In this document: positions 28,876 through 36,773 of the stretch, piece by piece
Layout of the letters: each line of letters starts with the position of its first letter
Position numbering within the stretch: the first letter of the stretch is position 1
Origin: Sorangium cellulosum So0157-2
GTDB taxonomy: Bacteria; Myxococcota_A; Polyangia; Polyangiales; Polyangiaceae
Length of the DNA stretch: 64,000 nt
Reading direction: 5' to 3'
NCBI RefSeq assembly: GCF_000418325.1
Contig: NC_021658.1
Span: 9,810,001 to 9,874,000, forward strand
The notes under the pieces: model-generated
What the model was told of the DNA's origin: nothing
What the model saw: the letters and a program-made list of their open reading frames with translations, nothing else
Database searches by the model: none
Made by a program: the position numbers and the translations under genes

Positions 28876-31257
28876 ATGGCGCGCAAGGTCCTGCTGCTGG
28901 AGCCCATCGCCACGGAGCGCGACTACATGGCCGAGGTGCTGCGGGGCGCCGGCTGGTCCGTCTGCATGCCCCCCGGCGCGCGCCCTGCCCCCGAGGACTG
29001 CGCCGCCGCCGACGCCATCGTCGCGGACCTCGACCGCGCCGCCGGCGAGGGCTGGGTCCGCGCGGCCGATCCGACGCCGCCGCCCGCCCGGCTCATCGTC
29101 ACCTCCCGGTTCCGCGCCTTCCTCGCCCAGATCCGCCGGTACGAGCAGGTCGCGGCGGTCGTCCACAAACCGGCCACCGCGGAGGCGCTCCTCGAGGCGC
29201 TGCTCCCGCAGGCGAGCGACGCCCCCACCCGGTCGCGCCGGGCGCAGACCGCCGCCGCCGATCCGCTCGACGATCCCGCGCGCGACGCCGAGCTCGCGCG
29301 GCGCGGCCTGCGCAGCACGACCCCCGACCCCGAGCTCGTCGTCGTCGCCGAGCTCGTCGCGCGCGGCGTGGGCACGCCGGCCAGCGTGGTCACGGTCATC
29401 GACTCGTCGAGGCAGATCTTCCTCGGCGCGACCGGCCTCCCCCGCGACCTGACCCTCGCCGGCGGGACCCTGCGCTCGTGGTCGTTCTGCGAGCACGTCG
29501 CGCGCGACAACGCCCCGCTCATCGTCGAGGACGCCCGCGAGCACCCCGCGCTCGCCGACAACCCGCTCGTGGCCATGAACATGATCCGCGCGTACGCCGG
29601 GTTCCCCGTCGTGCTCGAGGGCGTCGGGGCCGTCGGGAGCGTGTGCGCGGTGTCCGGCGAGCCCCGGCGGTTCGACGCGGGGAGCATCGCGACCCTCCAG
29701 CTCGCGGCCAGGCTGGTGAGCGAGCAGCTCGCGCGGCGCTCCGGCCTCTCGCCCCAGGTGACCGAGTCGGTCGACCGGGCGACGTCGCTGCCGGCGACCG
29801 AGAGCACCGCGCCGCCCGAGCCGCTCGCCCGGCGCCACGCCCCCGCGCGGCTCGCCCCCGGCGATCTCGTGGACGACAAGTACTGGATCACCGCGATCCT
29901 GGGCGAGGGCGGGCAGTCGCAGGTCTACCTCGCGCGCGACAAGCTCCTCGGCCAGCTCGTCGCGCTCAAGGTGTTGACCGAGCCGGACGACGGCGCGCTG
30001 CTCCGCGAGGCCGAGGCGCTCGCGCGGCTCAGGCACCCGAGCATCGTCCAGCTGTACGGCTGGGGGAGGCTCGACGGCGCGCGCATGTACCTCATCCTGG
30101 AGTACGTCGAGGGCGAGACGATCCACCGCCACATCGTCGACCGCGCGCCCCAGGGCGGGCTCATGCCCCTCCCCCAGGTCCTCTCCGTCGTCCGCCAGAT
30201 CGCGGGCGCGCTCGCGAGCATGCACGCCGAGGGGTACGTGCACGCGGACGTGAAGCCGGGGAACATCCTGCTCGACACGCGGATCGAGCGGGCGGTGCTC
30301 ATCGACTTCGGGCTCGGGCTGCGCCTCGGGCGCGGGCGGCCCCACCTCGTCGGCGGGACGCGCGGCTACGCGGCGCCGGAGCAGCTCATCCCCGAGGCCG
30401 CCGATCCGCAGCCGGCGCTCGACACCTACGCCCTCGCGGCGGTCACCTACGCCATGCTGACGGGCAGGGCCCCCTTCGAGGCCGCGAGCGCGGACGGCAT
30501 CGTCGCCATGCAGCGGCGCGGGGAGCTCACCCCCGCCTCGAGCGCGCGGCCGGGGCTCCCCCCGGGCGTCGACGCCCTCCTGGCGCGGGCGCTCGATCCC
30601 GAGCCGTCCCGGCGCCTCGCCTCGCCGGTCGCCTTCGCCGACGCGCTCGCGGCCGCGCTCCTCGCGGGCCCCGGGGAGCGCGCGCCGGCGGAGGTCCCGG
30701 CGCCGCACGACGGCGCGCCGCAGAGCCGCGGCCTGGCCTTCCGGCTCTGCAGGGAAGCGGCGGCGCGGCGGCTCGGCGACGGGGTCGAGGCGCGCGCGTG
30801 GGGCAGCCTCGATCCGGCGGACCGCGCGGCGATCGCCGCGGCGACCGACGACACGGCGCTCTACCCGGCGGCGCCGCTCGTCGCGTACCTGCGCGCGCTC
30901 GGCGGCGAGGTCCCCGGGAGCGTGGAGGCCGTCGGCGGCGCGCTCGCGAGCGCGGCGCTCCCCGAGATGCTGCGCAGGCTCCAGGTCGCGCGCGCCCCGG
31001 AGGCGCTGCTGGAGGTCGCAGGGCCGCTGCTCCGGCGGTTCCACGCGTGGGGTCGCGTCCAGCTCGAGCGCACCTCGACCCACAGCGCGAAGGTCGACGT
31101 CTGGCTGCCCGAGGGGCTCGCGCCGGTGATGTGCCGCTACGTGAGCGGCTTCCTGCGCGCGCTGCTCGCGACGTCGGGGCGGACCACGCGCCTCCTCGAG
31201 CTGCGCTGCGGGGGCGGCGGCGCGGGGGCGTGCGTGCTGCAGGTGGGCTGGAGCTGA
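28876..31257 (+). CDS. GAF-Ser/Thr protein kinase with C-terminal DUF2378-like domain
   Basis: A cytoplasmic signalling protein of 793 residues. Residues 1-115 (ARKVLLLEPIATERDYMAEV) resemble a receiver-like fold. GAF-like domain at about 150-290. The kinase domain at about 335-595 has GEGGQSQVYLARD, the Lys in VALKVL, the catalytic loop VHADVKPGNILL and DFG in LIDFGLGLRLG. The usual HRD is HAD, so it is a non-RD kinase. The last 180 residues (GLAFRLCREAAARRLGDGVE onwards) match my memory of the myxobacterial DUF2378 family. No membrane segment is seen. The start is the first Met of the receiver-like fold, with a weak ribosome-binding site. Confidence 0.85.
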   Translation: MARKVLLLEPIATERDYMAEVLRGAGWSVCMPPGARPAPEDCAAADAIVADLDRAAGEGWVRAADPTPPPARLIVTSRFRAFLAQIRRYEQVAAVVHKPATAEALLEALLPQASDAPTRSRRAQTAAADPLDDPARDAELARRGLRSTTPDPELVVVAELVARGVGTPASVVTVIDSSRQIFLGATGLPRDLTLAGGTLRSWSFCEHVARDNAPLIVEDAREHPALADNPLVAMNMIRAYAGFPVVLEGVGAVGSVCAVSGEPRRFDAGSIATLQLAARLVSEQLARRSGLSPQVTESVDRATSLPATESTAPPEPLARRHAPARLAPGDLVDDKYWITAILGEGGQSQVYLARDKLLGQLVALKVLTEPDDGALLREAEALARLRHPSIVQLYGWGRLDGARMYLILEYVEGETIHRHIVDRAPQGGLMPLPQVLSVVRQIAGALASMHAEGYVHADVKPGNILLDTRIERAVLIDFGLGLRLGRGRPHLVGGTRGYAAPEQLIPEAADPQPALDTYALAAVTYAMLTGRAPFEAASADGIVAMQRRGELTPASSARPGLPPGVDALLARALDPEPSRRLASPVAFADALAAALLAGPGERAPAEVPAPHDGAPQSRGLAFRLCREAAARRLGDGVEARAWGSLDPADRAAIAAATDDTALYPAAPLVAYLRALGGEVPGSVEAVGGALASAALPEMLRRLQVARAPEALLEVAGPLLRRFHAWGRVQLERTSTHSAKVDVWLPEGLAPVMCRYVSGFLRALLATSGRTTRLLELRCGGGGAGACVLQVGWS

Positions 31258-31279
31258 TCGGCCGGCGGCCGCGCCGCAG

Positions 31280-31400
31280 CGGGGATCTGCCGTGCCCGCT
31301 CGTTCAGCAACTGCACCAGCAAGCTCCAACAGCTGCACCAGCAAGCTCTTCTGGTGCGGCCCGGCCCCCGCTCCATGGAACCCGTCCACGTCCGAGCGAA
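31280..31400 (-). pseudogene. RHS linker scar at the distal end of the toxin array
   Basis: Read on the minus strand, this encodes VDGFHGAGAGPHQKSLLVQL, matching the linker VDGFQGAGAGSHQESLLVQL of the RHS proteins, followed by a small duplication of the AGCTTGCTGGTGCAG segment. It continues to LLNERA-like sequence and stops. No toxin tip remains. It abuts the kinase 3' end, so it marks one boundary of the array. Confidence 0.75.
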
Positions 31401-31416
31401 CGAGGGAGAACGCTTC

Positions 31417-31806
31417 TTACTCTATCCCTTGCTGCCTGACCCAGCAATCGTAGCTGACAAATAGCTTGCGTAGGCCGTCCCTCTCCGCACGAACCTCATG
31501 AAACTCATCAATTAGATCGAACAGAATATCTATCGCTTGCCGTTGCGCCGTTGGACTAGCGATGACAACATCATGAGGATTGGACTCTTCGGGAAAGGCC
31601 GCATGCAACACAAGCATCATCCACGTCAAGTTTGAGCCCATGCCCAGCCGCAGCACTAGCCACTCTCGAAATCCAGCGAGCACACCGCCGGCATGTGCCA
31701 TATCGTAGCCGAGCACGAATGCCGCAACGACAAAGTATGTCTGCTCCGGGAAATACATCCCGGTTCGCCTCCGGACACTATCGAACAGCTCGCGATGCGC
31801 ATTCAT
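31417..31806 (-). CDS. Candidate immunity protein 3 (unknown family)
   Basis: 129 residues, start ATG at 31806 (NAHRELFDSVRRRTGMYFPE). It is acidic and soluble, with one mildly hydrophobic stretch (YFVVAAFVLGYDMAHAGGVL). It follows the papain-like toxin tip at 31880 by 73 bp on the same strand and is markedly more AT-rich than the chromosome, like the other immunity candidates here. No family is recognised. The immunity role rests on position and composition. Confidence 0.6.
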   Translation of the reverse strand: MNAHRELFDSVRRRTGMYFPEQTYFVVAAFVLGYDMAHAGGVLAGFREWLVLRLGMGSNLTWMMLVLHAAFPEESNPHDVVIASPTAQRQAIDILFDLIDEFHEVRAERDGLRKLFVSYDCWVRQQGIE

Positions 31807-31879
31807 AAATCGATCCAGTCTCAGAAACTAAAATTGATGCCATCAGCAAACTCCCAAAGCATTTTATATTCCGAAGTTG

Positions 31880-32760
31880 TCACCCCCCCTCGCAACCGGT
31901 AGTGAGGTCACAGACTCGACCGTCTTTCACAACGACTTCATGATGCGACCAGCCCCAATTCTTACCTCGGAACGCGCCGAGACCTGGCGTATCCTTAGGC
32001 GTGATACGGACAACCTCACCACCAATATATTTCTGAATCTGTCTGGCGACTGATTCGCAGCCATTTTCGCACGCTGCGTCGGCGATTTTTCTTGGTTTCC
32101 ATTGCGGTCCAATCCGCACCCCTCCCCCCGCCCGCGGCCCCGCCCCCAGCCCCTCGCCGAAGCTGGCGCCCGCGGAGGCCGCCATCATCAGCCCGTCGGC
32201 GATCCTCCCCGGGTCGTTCTGGCTCAGCCCCTCCAGCACCCAGACCTCGCCCAGCAGCGCCGGCACCGCCTTCAGCGCGAAGCTCGCCGCGTTCGCCGCC
32301 CCCACCTGCGTCGACCCTCCAGGGCTGGCTCTCATGTCATCCCCACCGCGCCCCCGAACACCGACAGCTCCTCGATCGCCAGCAGCGCGTAGCCCCCCGA
32401 CCACACCAAGAGCGCTGCCCCCGCGCCCAGCATCGCCCACTGCGTCACCCGGAACGTGTCCCGCTGCAGCGCCTCGTAGTACAGCCGGTCCTGCCGCGCC
32501 GGCGTGGGATCTTGGGCTCCCACACGACCCTCCCGAATCCGAGAAAGCTCCATCCCATCAGGTCCGAGCGCGGATCCTCGTACGAGAACGCAACGCCACC
32601 TCAGCGCGCCCATCGCCTGATATACGAGATGCCTCCGCGCCATCGGGATGCCGCACCGGTGGCATACCTGCGTATACGCGGACGCCGCCGCTCCCGGCGC
32701 TTCCGTCCACCGCCGCGCGTACGCTCGTGCGGAGGTTTGTCACTCTGGGTAGAGTCGACG
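31880..32760 (-). pseudogene. Decayed RHS cassette 3 carrying a papain-like toxin tip
   Basis: A chimera of RHS pieces. At about 32560-32700 the minus strand reads FSYEDPRSDLMGWSFLGFG, matching the middle of the full-length RHS protein. It is joined straight to the linker ARQDRLYYEALQRDTFRVTQ, then after a frame change to QVGAANAASFALKAVPALLG and GLGAGPRAGGG. The tip (residues after GGGVRIGPQW) has CENGCESVARQIQKYIGG and FRGKNWGWSHHEVVVKDGRV then CDL. This Cys...His...Asp order is that of papain-fold polymorphic toxins. Core frameshifts prevent delivery, but the tip coding sequence is intact to its stop at 31880. Confidence 0.7.
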
Positions 32761-33177
32761 AATGAATGGATTGTGCCTCAACGTAGTGTAACTAGACTCC
32801 AGCTCATCAATCACCTGCCTCAAAAACTGCTTCGCCGAGGCCCGGAGCTCGACATGTGACACACAGACGAATGGAGCCCCGTAGGTCGTGCGAACCTCAA
32901 CGATGTCCCCATTCAGCACAAAATCGATTCGATGCTCCGACTCCGTAAACTCGAAGCTCTCACACACACCTGGCCGCAAAGATTCAGAAATTCTGTAGAG
33001 GCATACCGCAAAATCGAGCACTGGAACCCATCCCCATCGCGCACTCAGGTCAGATCCGTTTACCTGGAACACGATGTCACCAAGAAACAGATCGTAATGA
33101 ATATCGCTGTCTTCCACCTCCCGCAAATCAGCATTTTTTGGAGGCGCCTTCTCGATCGAATATCCCAGCGTGATCAT
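32740..33177 (-). CDS. Candidate immunity protein 2 (unknown family)
   Basis: 145 residues, start ATG 33177, only 6 bp after the stop of toxin cassette 2 (33184). It is soluble and acidic, with a beta-rich look (DIHYDLFLGDIVFQVNGSDL, RWGWVPVLDFAVCLYRIS, HRIDFVLNGDIVEVRTTYGA). AT-rich relative to the core genome. The tight spacing suggests translational coupling with the toxin. Family not certain. Confidence 0.7.
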   Translation of the reverse strand: MITLGYSIEKAPPKNADLREVEDSDIHYDLFLGDIVFQVNGSDLSARWGWVPVLDFAVCLYRISESLRPGVCESFEFTESEHRIDFVLNGDIVEVRTTYGAPFVCVSHVELRASAKQFLRQVIDELESSYTTLRHNPFIRRLYPE

Positions 33178-33183
33178 ATCACC

Positions 33184-34335
33184 TCAATAGGGGAATGCTG
33201 TCTTAACAACTTCTCCCGGAGTTAGAACAACCCGCAGCCGCATCGCTGGGGCACCGGACACATCGGTACCGATTGGCCGCCCGAAGTTGTACTCGACAAT
33301 CTGACCCGGACGACCTCGTGTATTGGGCCTGCTAGCGCCATGCAGGACCGCTTCATTGATAAGTGAGCGAACGCTGCGAACGGATGTAGTGTCGAATTTT
33401 CCGGCGCCAGTTGCGCCGCTTGTTGGGAAGTGCCGTAGCGCAATATGCTCAATGCTTTCTTGAGTCATCGTTGCGGTTCGTGTCACGCCTGGTGACGTTC
33501 CCACGCCCACACCAGCCCGCGGCCCCGCCCCCAGCCCCTCGCCGAAGCTGGCGCCCGCGGAGGCCGCCATCATCAGCCCGTCGGCGATCCTCCCCGGGTC
33601 GTTCCGGCTCAGCCCCTCCAGCACCCAGACCTCGCCCAGCAGCGCCGGCACCGCCTTCAGCGCGAAGCTCGCCGCGTTCGCAGCCGCCACCTGCGTCGAG
33701 CTCATCCCCACCGCGCCGCCGAACACCGACAGCTCCTCGATCGCCAGCAGCGCGTAGCCCCCCGACCACACCAAGAGCGCTGCCCCCGCGCCCAGCATCG
33801 CCCACTGCGTCACCCGGAACGTGTCCCGCTGCAGCGCCTCGTGGTACAGCCGGTCCTGCCGCGCACGCTCGTTCAACAGCTGCACCAGCAAGCTCTCCTG
33901 GTGCGCCCCGGCCCCCGCTCCCTGGAACCCGTCCACGTCCGACGTCACCACCTGCGGAGGCGGAGGCGGACCTAGGTCGTCGCGGTCATCGGCGCTCCCG
34001 TCCCTGGAGTAAGGGTTCCCGTCGCCCCCATCTCCGCTGCCCCCCGAGAGGATCGTCACACCCCCGCCGCCCTCACCCGGCGGCGTCCACGGCGCGCACG
34101 TCGTGCAGTCCGGCCCCGTCGGCGCGTACCCCGTCGGATCCACGAGGTTCATCGGGTCGTTCAGCATGTAGCTGTACCGGTTGTTGCTCTGCCCGAACAG
34201 CGGCGCCGACACCACAGGATCCGGCGTCAGCACCCGCTTCAGCTTCGGGTCGTACACCTGACTCCTCAGGTTGGTCAGCCGCAACCGCACGTCTTCCACG
34301 GGCGCCGCCGAGCTGCGCGCATCGTAGGCGCACAC
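33184..34335 (-). CDS. Displaced RHS C-terminal cassette 2 with BECR/EndoU-like RNase tip
   Basis: 383 codons from a GTG at 34335, 6 bp after the preceding immunity gene. It opens with a short novel N-terminus, then joins the RHS core at QVYDPKLKRVLTPDPVVSAP and NRYSYMLNDPMNLVDPTG. The linker with a hydrophobic pair (TQWAMLGAGAALLVWSGGYA) follows and ends in GEGLGAGPRAG. The tip (about 100 residues) has ESIEHIALRHFPTSGATGAG, SVRSLINEAVLHG and MRLRVVLTPGEVVKTAFPY. This layout fits the barnase/EndoU/ColicinE5/RelE-type RNase toxins. It lacks an export signal and the RHS shell, so it is probably a silent spare module. Confidence 0.75.
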   Translation of the reverse strand: MCAYDARSSAAPVEDVRLRLTNLRSQVYDPKLKRVLTPDPVVSAPLFGQSNNRYSYMLNDPMNLVDPTGYAPTGPDCTTCAPWTPPGEGGGGVTILSGGSGDGGDGNPYSRDGSADDRDDLGPPPPPQVVTSDVDGFQGAGAGAHQESLLVQLLNERARQDRLYHEALQRDTFRVTQWAMLGAGAALLVWSGGYALLAIEELSVFGGAVGMSSTQVAAANAASFALKAVPALLGEVWVLEGLSRNDPGRIADGLMMAASAGASFGEGLGAGPRAGVGVGTSPGVTRTATMTQESIEHIALRHFPTSGATGAGKFDTTSVRSVRSLINEAVLHGASRPNTRGRPGQIVEYNFGRPIGTDVSGAPAMRLRVVLTPGEVVKTAFPY

Positions 34336-34341
34336 TCCAGT

Positions 34342-34821
34342 TCAGGGGTCGGAAACACTGCCGCCATCATCGCGATCGCCCTGAAGCTGCACCAGCTCGA
34401 AAATTCGGTGCGCAAAGCGACCTCGCGTCATGACTACTCGAAGCAGCGCACCCTCCACCATCTCATCCAGCATCCTGTCCATATCTTGCTTTGTCACGCC
34501 ATATTCTCGCCCATCAAACACAATAGCAGACATACCAATCGACTCAAGATACTCAAACAGCCGTCCACCATCTACCCCTTCCGGAAACTCAACCATGCCG
34601 ACGTGCGCATTCACTTTGACATCACTGGGATCCACAAATGAGACGCCAGCTCCGTGTCGTCGATGTGTCCATGTCCTACCGTATAGTGACAGGGTTCCGC
34701 CGGGCACATCGCGAAAAGTCTCGAGATCCTTCGGGCGATACAAATTCAAGAACTTCCTCACCAGGCGTCCCTGCAGCAATGCATATTGTGAGAGAAGTTG
34801 CACCGCGTCTCTTGTCACCAT
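34342..34821 (-). CDS. Candidate immunity protein 1 (DUF6896-like)
   Basis: 159 residues. Its ATG (34821) directly abuts the TAG stop of toxin cassette 1 (34822), so translation is probably coupled. The centre reads YGRTWTHRRHGAGVSFVDP and DVKVNAHVGMVEFPEGVDGG, resembling DUF6896-type proteins seen beside polymorphic toxins (pattern memory, modest certainty). AT-rich compared with neighbours. Immunity role inferred from position. Confidence 0.68.
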   Translation of the reverse strand: MVTRDAVQLLSQYALLQGRLVRKFLNLYRPKDLETFRDVPGGTLSLYGRTWTHRRHGAGVSFVDPSDVKVNAHVGMVEFPEGVDGGRLFEYLESIGMSAIVFDGREYGVTKQDMDRMLDEMVEGALLRVVMTRGRFAHRIFELVQLQGDRDDGGSVSDP

Positions 34822-36204
34822 CTAGAATCCTTTGTCGCTCAGAGTGGCTGCCCAACCACGAAACAGCTGTTCGGCCTCTTCATCAGAGGATACCGGTCGC
34901 ACCCTTACGGGAACTTCTCGAAGTTTTGCCCTGATCGCGGCACTGGTTCGATGGTGACCATCGACGATGTAGAGCGCAGGGCCACTCTCAACTGCATCGA
35001 TCGGGTCGAATGGACCAAAGCCCTTATTTCCGCCCATGGATTTGCTCATCTTGACGGCCTGGCTTCTGCTCGACAGCTCTTCAGTTGCACGCAGCGCTCG
35101 AGGATTCACCAGTCGGAGTCCCGCTCCTCCCCCCGCCCGCGGCCCCGCCCCCAGCCCCTCGCCGAAGCTGGCGCCCGCGGAGGCCGCCATCATCAGCCCG
35201 TCGGCGATCTTCCCCGGGTCGTTCTGGCTCAGCCCTTCCAGCACCCAGACCTCGCCCAGCAGCGCCGGCACCGCCTTCAGCGTGAAGCTCGCCGCGTTCC
35301 CCGCCGCCACCTGGGTCGACGTCATCCCCACCGCCCCGCCGAACACCGACAGCTCCTCGATCGCCAGCAGCGCGTAGCCCCCCGACCACACCAAGAGCGC
35401 AGCGCCCGCGCCCAGCATCGCCCACTGCGTCACCCGGAACGTATCCCGCTGCAGCGCCTCGTAGTACAGCCGGTCCTGCCGCGCCCGCTCGTTCAACAGC
35501 TGCACCAGCAGGCTCTCCTGGTGCGACCCGGCCCCCGCTCCCTGGAACCCGTCCACGTCCGACTTCACCACCCGCGGAGGCGGAGGCGGACCTAGGTCGT
35601 CGCGGTCATCTGCGCTCCCATCCCTGGAGTAAGGGTTCCCGTCGCCCCCATCTCCGCTGCCCCCCGAGAGGATGGTCACTCCCCCGCCGCCCTCACCCGG
35701 CGGCGTCCACGGCGCGCACGTCGTGCAGTCCGGACCCGTCGGCTCATACCCCGTCGGATCCACGAGGTTCATCGGATCGTTCTGCACGTAGCTGTACCGG
35801 TTGTAGCTCTGCCCGAACAGCGGCGACGACACCACAGGATCCGGCGTCAGCACCCGCTTCAGCTTCGGGTCGTACACCCGGCCCTTCAGGTTGATCAGCC
35901 CGAGCTCGTCGTCGTGCTCGTGCCCCGTCAGCCCCAGCCGCAGCTCCGCCAGCAAGCCACCCAGCGGCGCTCCGTCGCGCTCGATCCGCCTCCCGAACGG
36001 CTCGTAGTACGCGTACGCCGACTTCGACGCGCTCCCGTCCGCCTCCGTCACCAGCGTCACGCTCCCCTGCGCGTCCTGGTGCAGGTACTGCACCCGCCGC
36101 GCCGCGCTACCCTCCTCCACCACCACCTGCGCCACCATCAGCCCGTCGCTCCCCGGCACGAGGAACACGTGCTTCGTCCCATCCTCCCCCTGCCGCCGCT
36201 GCAT
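34822..36204 (-). CDS. Displaced RHS C-terminal cassette 1 with ParB/Srx-like tip
   Basis: 460 codons from ATG 36204. After Met-Gln it enters the RHS sequence at RRQGEDGTKHVFLVPGSDG, nearly identical to the full-length protein, and runs through the core (PFGRRIERDGAPLGGLLAEL, NDPMNLVDPTGYEPTG) and the hydrophobic linker. The divergent tip begins after AGPRAGGGAG. It has MSKSMGGNKGFGPFDPIDAV then GPALYIVDGHHRTSAAIRAK, the ParB/sulfiredoxin-like signature (VDGHHR). It lacks a signal peptide and beta-shell, so it is best seen as an archived toxin end. It could be expressed from the array promoter. Confidence 0.78.
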   Translation of the reverse strand: MQRRQGEDGTKHVFLVPGSDGLMVAQVVVEEGSAARRVQYLHQDAQGSVTLVTEADGSASKSAYAYYEPFGRRIERDGAPLGGLLAELRLGLTGHEHDDELGLINLKGRVYDPKLKRVLTPDPVVSSPLFGQSYNRYSYVQNDPMNLVDPTGYEPTGPDCTTCAPWTPPGEGGGGVTILSGGSGDGGDGNPYSRDGSADDRDDLGPPPPPRVVKSDVDGFQGAGAGSHQESLLVQLLNERARQDRLYYEALQRDTFRVTQWAMLGAGAALLVWSGGYALLAIEELSVFGGAVGMTSTQVAAGNAASFTLKAVPALLGEVWVLEGLSQNDPGKIADGLMMAASAGASFGEGLGAGPRAGGGAGLRLVNPRALRATEELSSRSQAVKMSKSMGGNKGFGPFDPIDAVESGPALYIVDGHHRTSAAIRAKLREVPVRVRPVSSDEEAEQLFRGWAATLSDKGF

Positions 36205-36281
36205 GGATGTGCAACATCATGATATGGGGGGGGCAGGCGCGGCTCATCATCGATCCTCGTTCAGATCATCCTCGTTCACTT

Positions 36282-36773
36282 CTACTCGGGTGCGGCTCGA
36301 ACAATCACACCATGGGCCTCCGGCATGAATCCGTCGGGCCACACGGTGGAAGCGTCGGCCCGCGCCCCCCTCAAGTCTGCTTCGCCGAGGTCAATCGCTC
36401 TAAGGTCCGCCCCATCGAACACCGCTCCAGCGAAGCGAGCACGTCCCACGTCCGCGCCACCGAGCTTGGCCCTGGTGAAATCCGCTCCCTCGAATCCTCC
36501 GCTTCTCATGAACGCGCCTGATAGGTCCGCACCAACGAATCTGGCGCGAGCAGCATTGCACGCGGGGAGCTTTGCATGCGCCAGGTTCGCTTCGTCCAGA
36601 ACGGCTCCGTCCAGCCATGCTGAGCGAAGGTCCGTACCAGACAGGTCGGCCTGCCTAAGGTCTTCTCCTTCGAGCAAAGCTCGGTGAAGGTTGAGACCAG
36701 ACAGCTTAGCGCCGTGAAGCGCTGAGCCTTCAACACAAACATCGTCACCTGTTTCACAACGGATGATGATCAT
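36282..36773 (-). CDS. Pentapeptide-repeat protein, candidate immunity to the full-length RHS toxin
   Basis: About 163 residues forming a right-handed quadrilateral beta-helix of A(D/N)LXX repeats, for example EGEDLRQADLSGTDLRSAWL and GADFTRAKLGGADVGRARFA. ATG at 36773 overlaps the TGA of the RHS gene by ATGA, implying coupled translation; a GTG two codons earlier is too close to AAAGG to be preferred. Pentapeptide proteins can mimic DNA, and some protect DNA-processing targets. A shielding role against a ParB-like DNA-directed toxin is a hypothesis based on this and the gene position. Confidence 0.75.
   Translation of the reverse strand: MIIIRCETGDDVCVEGSALHGAKLSGLNLHRALLEGEDLRQADLSGTDLRSAWLDGAVLDEANLAHAKLPACNAARARFVGADLSGAFMRSGGFEGADFTRAKLGGADVGRARFAGAVFDGADLRAIDLGEADLRGARADASTVWPDGFMPEAHGVIVRAAPE

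Noticed and set aside
28186..31389. A 1067-codon antisense frame over the kinase gene
   Set aside because: Shadow of the kinase coding strand. Only its first residues match something real, the RHS linker scar, which is reported separately.
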